Below the pieces are notes generated by a model that was not told where the DNA came from, searched no databases, and saw nothing but the letters and a program-made list of their open reading frames with translations. This document shows, one piece after another, positions 7,114 to 15,517 of a stretch of DNA of 34,440 nt. The number at the start of each line of letters is the position of its first letter. Position 1 is the first letter of the stretch. Source of the DNA: DASXAQ01 sp036406615 (GTDB lineage Bacteria; Actinomycetota; UBA4738); assembly GCA_036406615.1 (NCBI GenBank), contig DASXAQ010000021.1:1-34440 (forward strand), written 5' to 3'. A program made the position numbers and the translations under genes.

Positions 7114-9354
7114 TCAGCCGGCGCTCCGGCCCCGGGAGGCCTCCCATTCGTCCCACGTGATCAGGACGTCGCGCGCCTTGGAGCCCTGGCTCGGGCCCAC
7201 GATCCCGCGCTCCTCCATCAGGTCCATCAGCCGGCCGGCCCGCGCGAACCCGACCTTCAGCCGGCGCTGCAGCATGGAGGTGGAGCCGAGCTGGGAGCGG
7301 ATGACCAGCTCCGCTGCCTGCTCGAGCAGCTCGTCCTGGCCCTCAAGGGCCTCCTCCTCCGGCGTGGGCGGGCGCCCCAGGCCGTCGATCTGCGCCTCGA
7401 ACTGCGGCCGCCGCTGCCCGCGACACCACTCGGACACGCCCTCGATCTCGCCCTGCGTCACCCATGCGCCCTGGATCCGCACGGCCTTCGACACGTTGGC
7501 GGGCTGGAACAGCATGTCGCCGTGGCCGACGAGCTTCTCCGCGCCGCCGGTGTCCAGGATCACGCGGCTGTCGGCCTGCGACGCCGTCATGAACGCGATC
7601 CGCGAGGGGATGTTCGCCTTGATCAAGCCGGTGACCACGTCGACGGACGGCCGCTGCGTCGCCACCACGAGGTGGATGCCAACCGCGCGGGCCATCTGCG
7701 CGATCCGGCAGATCGCGTCCTCGACGTCGCGCGGGGCGACCATCATCAGGTCGGCGAGCTCGTCGATCACGACCAGCACGTACGGCAGGCGTTCGAAGTT
7801 CGCCTCCTGTCCCGGCGGGATCCGCAGCGTCCCCTCGTCGAAGCCTCGGTTGAAGCTCTCGATGTCGCGCATGCCGACGGTGGCCAGGGCCTCGTAGCGC
7901 ATCTCCATCTCGCGCACGACCCACCCGAGCGCCTCGGCCGCCTTCTTCGGGTGCACGATGACGGGCGCGATCAGATGCGGCAGGTCGGCGAAGTGCGACA
8001 GCTCGACCCGCTTCGGGTCGATGAGCACGAGCTTGACCTCGTCGGGCGTCTCGCGCATCAGCACCGACGTGATGAACGTGTTGATCAGGCTCGACTTGCC
8101 GGCGCCGGTCGCCCCGGCGATCAGCACGTGCGGCATCTCGGCCAGGTTCACCAGCACCGCGCGACCGTGCACGTCTTTGCCGAGCGCCACGTGCAGCGGC
8201 TTCGACGACTCGCGCGCGACCTTCGACGACAGGACGTCGCCGAGCATCACGAAGTCGCGAACCTTGTTCGGCACCTCGACGCCGATCGCGGACTTGCCGG
8301 GGATCGGCGCGATGATGCGCACGTCCGGCGTGGCCAGCGCGTACGCGATGTCCTCGGCCAGCGACAACACGCGGTTCACCTTGGTGCCGGCCTCGACCTC
8401 GACCTCGAACATGGTGACCGTGGGGCCGCGGTGGCTCGCGACGACGCGGGCGCCGACGCCGAACGTGTTGAAGGTGCGCTCGAGCGCCGCGACCGTGTGC
8501 TCCGCGTCCCGTGCGTCGGCCGCCGTTCCCGGCGCGCGACGCAGCAGGTCCAGCGGCGGCAGGCGGTACTGCCCGCCCGGTGCGGCGCGCAGCGGCAGGC
8601 GCACCTGCTTCGGCTCGGCCACCTCGACCGCGTCGGGCTCGGGGCCGGCCATCGCCCCGGTGAGGTCCACGATCCGGTCGTCGTCATCCGCCGCGCGATC
8701 CGCCGGAGCGGTCTTCCCGGCGGCCCCGGCGGGCTCGACGGCCGGGTCCTCGGCGAAGAACTCGCGCACGGCGCGCCCGACCGCGGCCAGCGGCGTCGCG
8801 GTGAAGATCAACAGGCCGATGGCCACGAGGCCGAGCAGCACGGCCACGGCCCCGTAGACGGACAGCACGCGCGACAGCGGCCATCCGAAGCTCGCTCCCA
8901 CGACGCCCCCCGCGCGGCGGACGGCGTCATACCCGGCCGTGGGGCTCGGGTTGTCCCGGGCCACCGACAGGATCCCGAGCGCGCCGGCCACGATGAAACA
9001 CGCGCCCACCAGCATCCGGCCGCGATCCTCCGGGGGCGTCCCTCGCAGCAGCACGAAGGCCCAGCCGGCTGCCACCACGGGGAACACGAACGCGGCCAGC
9101 CCGAACAGCCAGCCGAGCGAGCCCCGCAGCGCCGAGCCGAACGGGCCCCCGGCGCCCACCCACAGGCCGAGGATCGTGAGGACCGCCAGGACCACCAGCA
9201 CGATGCCGAGCACGTCGGCCCCGCGCGTGGCCACGTGGCCCGCGGCACGCGATCCCGCGGTTCGCAGCCGGCCGGGCGTTCGCGGCGGCGTTCGTTTCGC
9301 CGGGCGACGGGACGCGGCGCGGCCGCGCCGGCTCTTCGTTGCGCTCCTGGCCAC
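7114..9354 (-). CDS. ftsK: DNA translocase FtsK/SpoIIIE
   Basis: 746 residues. A basic N-terminus precedes about four transmembrane segments (about 46-67, 80-103, 114-132, 164-187), then an acidic linker and the RecA-like motor. Walker A is GATGAGKSS (414-422) and Walker B LVVIDELADL (527-536). The C-terminal winged-helix gamma domain (about 680-746, including QRRLKVGFARAGRLMDLM) reads KOPS-type polar sequences. It is a septum-anchored hexameric pump that clears and segregates chromosome ends during division. The GTG at 9354 follows the rnj stop by one base, with GGAGG 6 bases upstream inside rnj, so the two are co-translated. The linker is short compared with E. coli FtsK, as in most SpoIIIE types. 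Confidence 0.95.
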   Translation of the reverse strand: MARSATKSRRGRAASRRPAKRTPPRTPGRLRTAGSRAAGHVATRGADVLGIVLVVLAVLTILGLWVGAGGPFGSALRGSLGWLFGLAAFVFPVVAAGWAFVLLRGTPPEDRGRMLVGACFIVAGALGILSVARDNPSPTAGYDAVRRAGGVVGASFGWPLSRVLSVYGAVAVLLGLVAIGLLIFTATPLAAVGRAVREFFAEDPAVEPAGAAGKTAPADRAADDDDRIVDLTGAMAGPEPDAVEVAEPKQVRLPLRAAPGGQYRLPPLDLLRRAPGTAADARDAEHTVAALERTFNTFGVGARVVASHRGPTVTMFEVEVEAGTKVNRVLSLAEDIAYALATPDVRIIAPIPGKSAIGVEVPNKVRDFVMLGDVLSSKVARESSKPLHVALGKDVHGRAVLVNLAEMPHVLIAGATGAGKSSLINTFITSVLMRETPDEVKLVLIDPKRVELSHFADLPHLIAPVIVHPKKAAEALGWVVREMEMRYEALATVGMRDIESFNRGFDEGTLRIPPGQEANFERLPYVLVVIDELADLMMVAPRDVEDAICRIAQMARAVGIHLVVATQRPSVDVVTGLIKANIPSRIAFMTASQADSRVILDTGGAEKLVGHGDMLFQPANVSKAVRIQGAWVTQGEIEGVSEWCRGQRRPQFEAQIDGLGRPPTPEEEALEGQDELLEQAAELVIRSQLGSTSMLQRRLKVGFARAGRLMDLMEERGIVGPSQGSKARDVLITWDEWEASRGRSAG

Positions 9355-9355
9355 C

Positions 9356-11029
9356 TCAGACCTCCATGATCACCGGCACGATCACCGGCTTGCGCTTCGT
9401 CTGCTCGAAGAAGTATTTCCCAAGCGATTTGCGGATGTGCTGTTTCAGCACCGCCGGATCGGTCACTTCCTCGGCCGCGTACTCCTTCAGCGCGGACACC
9501 GTCCGCTGCGCGGCCTCCTCGACGATCGGCCCGGCACTCTCGTCCAGCACGAACCCGCGGTTGATCACGTCGGGCCCCGCCAGCACCTCGCCCGTGTGCG
9601 CATCGACGGTGACGACGACCACCACGACGCCGTCCTCCGAGAGCTTGCGGCGGTCGCGCAGGACCACCTCGCCGACGTCGCCGATCCCGAGTCCGTCGAC
9701 GAACGTCATCCCGGCATCGACGCGCTCGCCGCGGCGCAGCTGCTCGCCGAGCTCCACCGTGTCGCCGTCCTCGCAGATGAGGATGTGATCCTCGGGCACG
9801 CCGACCTGCGCGGCGAGCGTCGCGTGGTGCGCCAGGTGGCGCAGCTCGCCGTGCACCGGGATGAACCAGCGCGGCCGGACGACGTTCAGCATGGTCTTCA
9901 GCTCCTCGGCCGCCGCGTGGCCCGACACGTGCACGGGCGAGACGGGCACGTGGAACACGTTGGCGCCCGTTCGATACAGGCCGTCGAGCGTCCGGTGGAT
10001 CGCGGTCTCGTTGCCGGGGATGACCGAGGAGGACAGCACGACCGTGTCGCCGGGCTGCAGCTTGACCCACTTGTGCTCGCGCGCCGCCATGAGCGACAGC
10101 GCCGACAGGGGCTCGCCCTGCGACCCCGTGGAGCACACGACGACCTCCGCCGGGTCCATGCGGTCGACCTCCTCGATCAACACGACGGCCGAGTCGGGGA
10201 CGTCCAGGTAGCCGAGCTCGCGCGCGGCGGCGGTGCTCTGGTGCATGCTGCGCCCCAGGAACGCCACCTTCCGTCCGGCCCTGCGCGCCGCGTCGCAGAC
10301 CTGCTGCACGCGGTGGATGTGGCTGGCGAAGCACGCCACGACCACCAGCCGAGGTGCGTCGCGGATGATGTCGTACAGCACCGGCCCCACGGTGCGCTCG
10401 CTGCCGGTCGTTCCGGGATCCTCGGCGTTGGTCGAATCCGACAGCAGCACGTGGATCCCGCGTCGCGCTTCGGCAGCGATGCCCTGCAGGTCGGTGACCC
10501 GGCCGTCGATCGGCGAGGGGTCGAGCTTGAAGTCGCCGGTGTGCAGCAGCGTCCCGGCGGGCAGGTCGACGGCCAGCGCGACGCCGTCGGGGATCGAGTG
10601 CGACACCCGGTACAGGCGAACGGCGAACGGGCCCGCCCGGACCTCCTGTCCGGGCTCCGTCGGGTGGAACGTCGCGTGCTCGCGCACTCCGTGCTCTTCG
10701 AGCTTGCCCTCGAGCAACGCCAGGGTGAGCCTGGTGGCGTAGACGGGAAGCTCGAATTCCCGCAGCAGGTACGGCAGCGAGCCCACGTGATCCTCGTGCC
10801 CGTGGGTCAGCACGACCGCCTCCAGCTGGTCGCGTCGCTCGCGCAGGTACTGGAAGTCCGGCAGGACGAGGTCGATCCCAGGCATCTCCGCCTCCGGGAA
10901 CGACAGGCCGGCGTCGATCAGCAGGATCCGGCCCTGCATCTCCAGCGCCGCCATGTTGCGGCCGATCTCACCGACGCCGCCCAGGAAGACCAGGCGCGGA
11001 TCAGTGGAGGCGGTCGGGGAAGGAGTCAT
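9356..11029 (-). CDS. rnj: Ribonuclease J
   Basis: 557 residues, a full-length RNase J. The metallo-beta-lactamase core has HGHEDH (76-81) for the two zinc ions. The beta-CASP segment contains SDSTNAEDPG and CSTGSQGEP, followed by HVSGHA and the C-terminal domain ending KPVIVPVIMEV. The enzyme is both a 5'-to-3' exonuclease and an endonuclease, the main mRNA-decay and rRNA-maturation enzyme in bacteria lacking RNase E or working alongside it. The ATG at 11029 has only a poor Shine-Dalgarno and lies 22 bases past dapA, so it is probably read from the dapA transcript. The dapA-rnj pairing is common in actinobacteria. Confidence 0.95.
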   Translation of the reverse strand: MTPSPTASTDPRLVFLGGVGEIGRNMAALEMQGRILLIDAGLSFPEAEMPGIDLVLPDFQYLRERRDQLEAVVLTHGHEDHVGSLPYLLREFELPVYATRLTLALLEGKLEEHGVREHATFHPTEPGQEVRAGPFAVRLYRVSHSIPDGVALAVDLPAGTLLHTGDFKLDPSPIDGRVTDLQGIAAEARRGIHVLLSDSTNAEDPGTTGSERTVGPVLYDIIRDAPRLVVVACFASHIHRVQQVCDAARRAGRKVAFLGRSMHQSTAAARELGYLDVPDSAVVLIEEVDRMDPAEVVVCSTGSQGEPLSALSLMAAREHKWVKLQPGDTVVLSSSVIPGNETAIHRTLDGLYRTGANVFHVPVSPVHVSGHAAAEELKTMLNVVRPRWFIPVHGELRHLAHHATLAAQVGVPEDHILICEDGDTVELGEQLRRGERVDAGMTFVDGLGIGDVGEVVLRDRRKLSEDGVVVVVVTVDAHTGEVLAGPDVINRGFVLDESAGPIVEEAAQRTVSALKEYAAEEVTDPAVLKQHIRKSLGKYFFEQTKRKPVIVPVIMEV

Positions 11030-11051
11030 GTTCGGATTCGGGGAAGGTTCG

Positions 11052-11939
11052 TCAGAGCACGCCGGACTCGATCATCGACTGGCGGATGCGATCGCGCTCC
11101 TCTTCCGTGGCCGGCACCAGCGGGAGGCGGGGCGGGCCCACCGACTGGCCGGCCATCTCCAGGGCCGCCTTGACCGCGATCGGATTGGACACGATGAACA
11201 GCCCCGCGAACAGCGGGGAAAGCTCCTGGTGGATCTTGCGGCCCGCCGCCGCGTCGCCGGCTTCGACGAGCTGAACCATGTCGCGCATGCGCTCGCCGGC
11301 GAGGTGGGCCGCGACGGAGATCACCCCGGTCGCGCCCAGCGACACCATGGCGTACGTGGCCCAGTCGTCGCCGGACACCACCTCGAAGCCGGGCGGCGCG
11401 TCGCGCACGATGCGTGACGCGGCCTGCAGGTCGCCGGTGGCGTCCTTGACGCCGACCACGTTGGGTACGTCGGCGGCCAGGCCGAGCAGCGTCTGCGGCT
11501 CGATGGTGCAGGCCGTCCGACCCGGGATGTTGTACAGGAGCACCGGCAGCGACGTCGCGCCGGCGACCGTCGTGAAGTGGGCGACCAGGCCGCGTTGCGG
11601 CGGGCGGTTGTAGTAGGGCGTCACCAGCAGCACGGCGTCGGCTCCGTTCTCCTGCGCCATCCGCGTCAGGTGCACGCTGTGCGCCGTGTCGTACGTGCCG
11701 GTCCCGGCGATGACCTTGCCGCGCCCGGCGGCCGCCTCGACGACCGCGCGCAGCAGGTCGCGCTTCTCGTCGTCGTTCAGTGTGGCCGCCTCGCCCGTGG
11801 AACCGAACACCACGAGCGCGTCCGACCCGTGGTCCAACAGATGCGCCGCCAACTCCTGGGCGCGATCCAGGTCGAGCGAGAAGTCGCTGCGGAACGGGGT
11901 GACCATGGCGGTGATCACGGAGCCGAACCTGCCGGTCAT
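11052..11939 (-). CDS. dapA: 4-hydroxy-tetrahydrodipicolinate synthase
   Basis: 295 residues. It condenses pyruvate with aspartate semialdehyde in the lysine/meso-diaminopimelate pathway. Visible active-site elements are GSTGE (46-50), TPYYNRP (107-113), the Tyr136 region YNIPGR with Arg141, and the Schiff-base lysine Lys165 in GVKDATGD. ATG at 11939 is preferred over one nine codons upstream because AAAGGAGG lies 6 bases before it. It is first in the dapA-rnj-ftsK string, transcribed divergently from the cobalamin adenosyltransferase. A possible -10, TAGATT, lies at 12014-12019. dapB, a later enzyme of the pathway, is about 4 kb away in another string. Confidence 0.95.
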   Translation of the reverse strand: MTGRFGSVITAMVTPFRSDFSLDLDRAQELAAHLLDHGSDALVVFGSTGEAATLNDDEKRDLLRAVVEAAAGRGKVIAGTGTYDTAHSVHLTRMAQENGADAVLLVTPYYNRPPQRGLVAHFTTVAGATSLPVLLYNIPGRTACTIEPQTLLGLAADVPNVVGVKDATGDLQAASRIVRDAPPGFEVVSGDDWATYAMVSLGATGVISVAAHLAGERMRDMVQLVEAGDAAAGRKIHQELSPLFAGLFIVSNPIAVKAALEMAGQSVGPPRLPLVPATEEERDRIRQSMIESGVL

Positions 11940-12013
11940 GTGGGGCCTCCTTTCGTCCGGCGGCATCGGAGCGGGCGCACCTCCTCACCGCTGCGGAGCA
12001 CCGGACGAGGGGG

Positions 12014-12019
12014 AATCTA
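12014..12019 (-). promoter_or_regulatory. Possible -10 element (TAGATT) for dapA
   Basis: The hexamer fits the TANNNT pattern of the window and would give a leader of about 70 bases before the dapA ATG. There is no clear -35. The divergent gap 11940-12110 contains nothing else I can support except the -10 of the opposite gene. Confidence 0.25.
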
Positions 12020-12098
12020 CCATCGATCGGCGGCTCGACCCGGGAAGGGCCGCGCCCGCGGCCCCCACCTGGGAACCTTCCGGTTCCAACCCCGCCGG

Positions 12099-12104
12099 TA
12101 TCCT
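12099..12104 (+). promoter_or_regulatory. -10 element (TATCCT) for a probably leaderless gene
   Basis: TATCCT ends 6 bases before the GTG at 12111, which is the normal distance from a -10 to a transcription start. No Shine-Dalgarno precedes the GTG. Together these indicate that the mRNA starts at, or within a base of, the start codon. Confidence 0.45.
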
Positions 12105-12110
12105 ACGGAC

Positions 12111-12656
12111 GTGCGCATCTACACCCGCACGGGGGACGACGGCACGACCGGCCGGCTGTACGGCGGGCGCATCTCGAAGGCCGACCCTGCGGCCGAGGCG
12201 TACGGAGCCGTGGACGAGGCGGTGGCGGCGCTCGGCGTCGCCCGGGCATCCGCGTCGCCGGCCGTCGCGGCGTTGATCCTGGGCATCCAGCGGGGCCTGT
12301 TCGTCGTGGCGGCCGACCTGGCCACCAACCCGCGGGAGCGGCGAAAGCTCACCCCGTCGGTCTCGCTCGCCACCGACGACATGGTCGAAGGGCTGGAGCG
12401 GCTCATCGACGACACGGTGGCTGAACATCCTCTGCCGCAGGCGTTCGTCGTGCCGGGCGCGAACCCGGCGTCGGCAAGCCTGGACGTGGCGCGCACGGCG
12501 GTTCGCCGGGCGGAGCGCCGCGCGGTCGAGCTGCGCGACGGGGGCGGCCAGGTCAACGAGGCCGCGCTTCGCTACCTCAACCGGTGCTCGGACCTGCTGT
12601 TCGTGCTGGCCCGGTGGCAGGCGGGCGGGCCGGAGGAGCCGAGCCGGGCCGGCTAA
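12111..12656 (+). CDS. Cob(I)yrinic acid a,c-diamide adenosyltransferase, PduO type
   Basis: 181 residues, usual length. It transfers the adenosyl group of ATP to cob(I)alamin to make coenzyme B12. Signature elements are YTRTGDDGTTGRLYGG (residues 4-19), VVPGANPASASLDVART with the following RRAERR (131-137), and the C-terminal YLNRCSDLLFVLAR (155-168). The four-helix trimeric fold is inferred from family. GTG at 12111 matches the family N-terminus exactly; a longer upstream reading frame is non-coding. No other cobalamin gene is nearby. It starts a plus-strand run and its stop overlaps the stop of the small minus ORF by three bases. Confidence 0.92.
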   Translation: MRIYTRTGDDGTTGRLYGGRISKADPAAEAYGAVDEAVAALGVARASASPAVAALILGIQRGLFVVAADLATNPRERRKLTPSVSLATDDMVEGLERLIDDTVAEHPLPQAFVVPGANPASASLDVARTAVRRAERRAVELRDGGGQVNEAALRYLNRCSDLLFVLARWQAGGPEEPSRAG

Positions 12657-12829
12657 GCGCTGCGGAAGCGGCGGCGGCGGAACAGCCGCCGCCACCAGGG
12701 GTCCGGCCGTCCGGTCTCGTCGCGGTGGGCCCCCAGGTGGGCATCGCGGGCCTCCTCGGCGAGTTGTTCTTCATGCTCGTGCTGGGCCTCGATCCTCAGC
12801 TCCGAGTCGGGCATGTCCCTCCAGGACAT
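12653..12829 (-). CDS. Small protein, acidic helix plus Arg-rich tail, unknown
   Basis: 58 residues from ATG 12829, or 53 from ATG 12814, where GGAGG is 3 bases upstream. The first two thirds are charged and helical-looking (DSELRIEAQHEHEEQLAEEA), followed by DETGRPDPWWRRLFRRRR at the C-terminus, which could bind nucleic acid or an acidic membrane. A TACGAT -10 (12850-12855) fits a start about 14 bases before the first ATG. It is convergent with the cobalamin gene. I do not recognise a family. The composition is unlike a random shadow frame, but a small conserved gene is not proven. Confidence 0.45.
   Translation of the reverse strand: MSWRDMPDSELRIEAQHEHEEQLAEEARDAHLGAHRDETGRPDPWWRRLFRRRRFRSA
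12670..12693 (+). terminator. GC stem-loop after the cobalamin adenosyltransferase gene
   Basis: A 9-bp stem, GGCGGCGGC-GGAACA-GCCGCCGCC, begins 14 bases past the stop at 12656. No U-run follows. It also lies within the coding frame of the small minus ORF, where it encodes part of the Arg-rich tail, so its role as a terminator is uncertain. Confidence 0.3.
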
Positions 12830-12923
12830 GCGCACCACCCCCGAGCGCGATCGTAGCGGCCACCGTCGACCGGCACCACCACCCGACCGGTAGCATCCTT
12901 GGCATCCGAGGCAGGAGGGGCCG

Positions 12924-13241
12924 ATGGTTCGCATGCACGTCTGGCTGCGCAAGAAGGACGAAATGACCGACGAGCAGTTTCGGGAGTACTGGGTATCCAC
13001 GCACGCCCCGATCGCCCGGGACGGATACGAGCACCTGGCCGGCTACGTGATCCACGCGGTCACACGGGCGCCCGAGGGGCAGGAGCGCCCGTACGACGGG
13101 ATCGCGGAGCTCACGTGGGAGGACCGGGACGGGTTCTCCGCTGACATGAAGAGCGAGGCCGGGCGCAAGGGAACCGAGGACCTGCCGAACTTCACCAGCG
13201 CGTTCGGGGTGCTGTTCGTCGACGAGATCGTGGTGGCCTGA
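12924..13241 (+). CDS. EthD domain-containing protein
   Basis: 105 residues. The ferredoxin-like alpha/beta dimeric barrel of the EthD family is recognisable from VWLRKKDEMTDEQFREYW, then THAPIA, and from GIAELTWEDRDGF in the second half. Members are small cytoplasmic proteins; some assist ether degradation or bind small molecules, and the role here is unknown. ATG at 12924 is well supported by GGAGGGG 4 bases upstream; a TAGCAT -10 lies at 12891-12896. The next gene starts 6 bases past its stop, so the two are probably co-transcribed. Confidence 0.85.
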   Translation: MVRMHVWLRKKDEMTDEQFREYWVSTHAPIARDGYEHLAGYVIHAVTRAPEGQERPYDGIAELTWEDRDGFSADMKSEAGRKGTEDLPNFTSAFGVLFVDEIVVA

Positions 13242-13247
13242 GCCGCC

Positions 13248-14033
13248 GTGGGCGACGACGCCGCCCTCTTCGCCGACGAGCTCGCGTTCGCGAACGACCT
13301 GGCCGACGAGGCCGCGGACATCGCCCTGACCTACTTCCGGACGGGGTTCGAGGTCCACACGAAACCCGACCTCACGCCCGTCACCGAGGCGGACCTGAGG
13401 ATCGAGTCGATGATCCGCGACCGCATCGCGGAGCGCTTTCCGGGCGACGCGGTCCTCGGCGAGGAGGGCGGTCGCGTGGGCGATGGCGACCGCCTGTGGA
13501 TCGTCGACCCGATCGACGGGACGAAGAATTTCGCGGGCCGGATCCCGATCTGGGCCACGCTCATCGCGCTGGCCGTCGACGATCGAACGGTCCTCGGCGT
13601 CGTGGGCGCCCCCGCCCTCGGGGAGCGCTACCAGGCCGTGCGGGGCGCCGGCGCGACCATGAACGGCCGCCCCATCGGGGTCTCCTCGGTGTCGGCGGTC
13701 CGCGAGTCGCTGGTGCTGACCGCCGGAGTCGGCGCATGGGTCCGCGGCCCGCACCGCGATGCCTTCCTGGCGCTGGCCGCCGAGGCGGACCGCGTGCGGG
13801 GGTTCGGCGACTTCTGGGGCCATGTGCTGGTCGCGCGCGGGGCGGCCGAGGTCATGATGGAGACGTCGCTTCGCACCTGGGACTGGTCGGCGTTGCAGGT
13901 CGTCGTCGAGGAGGCCGGCGGCCGGATCACGCAGGTCGACGGCGCGCCCCTGGCCGACGGTGGCAGCACGCTGACGACGAACGCGGCGCTGCACGACGAA
14001 ATCGTCCGTCGCCTGGCCTCGACGCCCGCGTGA
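13248..14033 (+). CDS. hisN: Inositol monophosphatase family, probable histidinol-phosphatase HisN
   Basis: 261 residues. It has the metal-dependent phosphatase signatures GEEGG (71-75), WIVDPIDGTKNF (84-95) and WDWSALQVVVEEAGG (211-225), with Asp87, Asp90 and Asp212 as expected metal ligands. The continuation GRIPIWATLIAL after the DPIDGT box resembles actinobacterial HisN (histidinol-phosphate to histidinol, histidine synthesis) more than plain inositol monophosphatase, but substrate cannot be fixed from sequence alone. The GTG at 13248 has a weak Shine-Dalgarno and follows the EthD gene by 6 bases. Confidence 0.85.
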   Translation: MGDDAALFADELAFANDLADEAADIALTYFRTGFEVHTKPDLTPVTEADLRIESMIRDRIAERFPGDAVLGEEGGRVGDGDRLWIVDPIDGTKNFAGRIPIWATLIALAVDDRTVLGVVGAPALGERYQAVRGAGATMNGRPIGVSSVSAVRESLVLTAGVGAWVRGPHRDAFLALAAEADRVRGFGDFWGHVLVARGAAEVMMETSLRTWDWSALQVVVEEAGGRITQVDGAPLADGGSTLTTNAALHDEIVRRLASTPA

Positions 14034-14040
14034 CCGTCGC

Positions 14041-14676
14041 GTGAGCCCCGCATCGCACGCGGCGGCGGCCTTCGGCGTCGGGTTCGCGCTCGGCGCCGCG
14101 CCCGGCCCCGTGCAGGTCCTGCTGCTCACCGAGGCGTCGCGGGGAGGCGTCCGCCGCGGCGTCCAGGCCATGGCCGGGGCGAACCTGACGCTGGCGGCGC
14201 TCGGAGCCGTGCTGGCGCTGTGGCTGTCCGGGATCGAGATCTCCCCCACGCTGCTGCGTGTCGTCCGGGTGGCCGGCGGGCTCTTCCTGGCCTACGCGGG
14301 GTTCGACACGATCCGGGCGGCCGGCCGCGAGATCGACGACGGAGCCTTCGGCCCCGCACCGGGGCGGGCGTCCGGGCCCCCGCCCGCCGTTCGCGGCGTC
14401 GCCGCCGTGCTGCTGAACCCGGGCGCCCTGCTGTTCCTGGCGACCACGGGCTCGGCCCTGCTGGCGTCGGCGTCGGCCGACGGCGGCACGCCGCTGGCGA
14501 TCGCCACGCTGATCGCGATGGTGGCCGGAGTGGCGGCGGTCGACTTCATGGCCGTGCTGGTCGGCAGCCGTGGGCGACGGCTGCCCGTGCGATGGCGCGT
14601 TCGCCTGTTCCGCGGCCTGGGAGTGCTGCTGATCGCGATCGGCGCGGTGTTCCTGGCCGGCGCGGCGCTCGGCTGA
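14041..14676 (+). CDS. LysE family translocator
   Basis: 211 residues and about six hydrophobic helices. The N-terminal signature ALGAAPGPVQVLLLTEASRG (residues 16-35) and the GANL that follows are typical of LysE/RhtB exporters, which expel amino acids or other small metabolites using the proton gradient. The substrate is not predictable. The GTG at 14041 lies 7 bases past the hisN stop with no clear Shine-Dalgarno, so coupling is likely. It ends 13 bases from the convergent PIG-L gene. Confidence 0.85.
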   Translation: MSPASHAAAAFGVGFALGAAPGPVQVLLLTEASRGGVRRGVQAMAGANLTLAALGAVLALWLSGIEISPTLLRVVRVAGGLFLAYAGFDTIRAAGREIDDGAFGPAPGRASGPPPAVRGVAAVLLNPGALLFLATTGSALLASASADGGTPLAIATLIAMVAGVAAVDFMAVLVGSRGRRLPVRWRVRLFRGLGVLLIAIGAVFLAGAALG

Positions 14677-14689
14677 GCCTCAGCCGGCC

Positions 14690-15517
14690 TCAGGCCAGGC
14701 CGTCGAACAGGCTCGAGGCCGGCTCGCCGCCGGGCTGTACCGGCGGCCACGCCTGCACGAACCACTCCGTGCCGAACACCTGCTTGCGCAGGTGGCGCGG
14801 GAAGGCGTCGATCTCCTCGACCTGCGTCCGGTGCGCGCGCAGCACCTCGACCTTGCGCTCCCAGACGCCCGAGCAGTCTTCGGCCACGGTGATCCGTTCG
14901 TCGGGAACGCCCCGCGGCATGAACGGCGCGTCGGGGTCCACGTCCTGGCCCAGCGACCGAAGTTGCCGCCACACGGCGTCCAGTCGCGACTGGGGAAGCT
15001 GGCTGTAGAACAACCGGCGGAACGCGCCGTCCCCGGCGTCGCCTTCGCCGGCTGATCGCAGCCGGTCGAACGCGAGCGTGGCGGCCTCGTGGATCGCGAC
15101 GTGGTCGGCGTGCAGCGTCACGCCCTCCGGCCCGAACGTCACGACGACGTCCGGCCTGGCTTCGTCGAGCAGCCCGGCGACGCGATCGACCAGGTCGTCC
15201 TGCGCGACGTCGGGGAGCCCGCCGTCCGGCAGTCGGAGGAAGTGCACGGTCGCGTCGGCCCGGCCCGCCGCCGCGAGCGCGGCGCGCTCTTCGGCTTCGC
15301 GCACTTCCGCCAGGTTTTCGCGCGTGGCCAGCCCCGGGTCCGCGATCGGCCCCGCCTCCCCGCTGGTGGCGACGACGACCGTGTAGTGGGCGATGCGATC
15401 CGCCTCGGCGAGCAGGGTCCCACCGAGCGCGAACGTGTCGTCGTCGGGATGGGCGAACACGCCCGCCAGGCGGAATGCCCCGCCGGAGCGTTGATCCGAC
15501 GGACGGCCGCCCGTCAG
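14690..15517 (-). CDS. PIG-L family deacetylase, probable CTG start
   Basis: 275 residues. It is a LmbE/PIG-L zinc-dependent deacetylase of N-acetylglucosamine-type substrates. AHPDDD (about 22-27) gives the first zinc ligands and LHADH about 100 residues later gives the second site. There is no ATG, GTG or TTG in frame for over 100 bases upstream. The first downstream one (GTG 15460) would cut off the first beta strand. A CTG at 15517 overlaps the dapB stop as CTGA and has GGAGG exactly 7 bases before it, so CTG initiation is inferred. Mycothiol enzymes MshB/Mca share this fold, but the match is only to the general family. Confidence 0.85.
   Translation of the reverse strand: MTGGRPSDQRSGGAFRLAGVFAHPDDDTFALGGTLLAEADRIAHYTVVVATSGEAGPIADPGLATRENLAEVREAEERAALAAAGRADATVHFLRLPDGGLPDVAQDDLVDRVAGLLDEARPDVVVTFGPEGVTLHADHVAIHEAATLAFDRLRSAGEGDAGDGAFRRLFYSQLPQSRLDAVWRQLRSLGQDVDPDAPFMPRGVPDERITVAEDCSGVWERKVEVLRAHRTQVEEIDAFPRHLRKQVFGTEWFVQAWPPVQPGGEPASSLFDGLA

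Noticed and set aside
6370..9369. Plus-strand open frame of about 1000 codons over ftsK and rodZ
   Set aside because: Antisense shadow; no motif, no Shine-Dalgarno, and it crosses the ncRNA terminator.
8939..11173. Plus-strand open frame over RNase J
   Set aside because: Low-complexity His/Arg/Asp-rich translation; RNase J on the other strand is unambiguous.
11940..11966. Upstream ATG for dapA at 11966
   Set aside because: Its nearest Shine-Dalgarno is too far away (13 bases), while the ATG at 11939 has an ideal AAAGGAGG at 6 bases.
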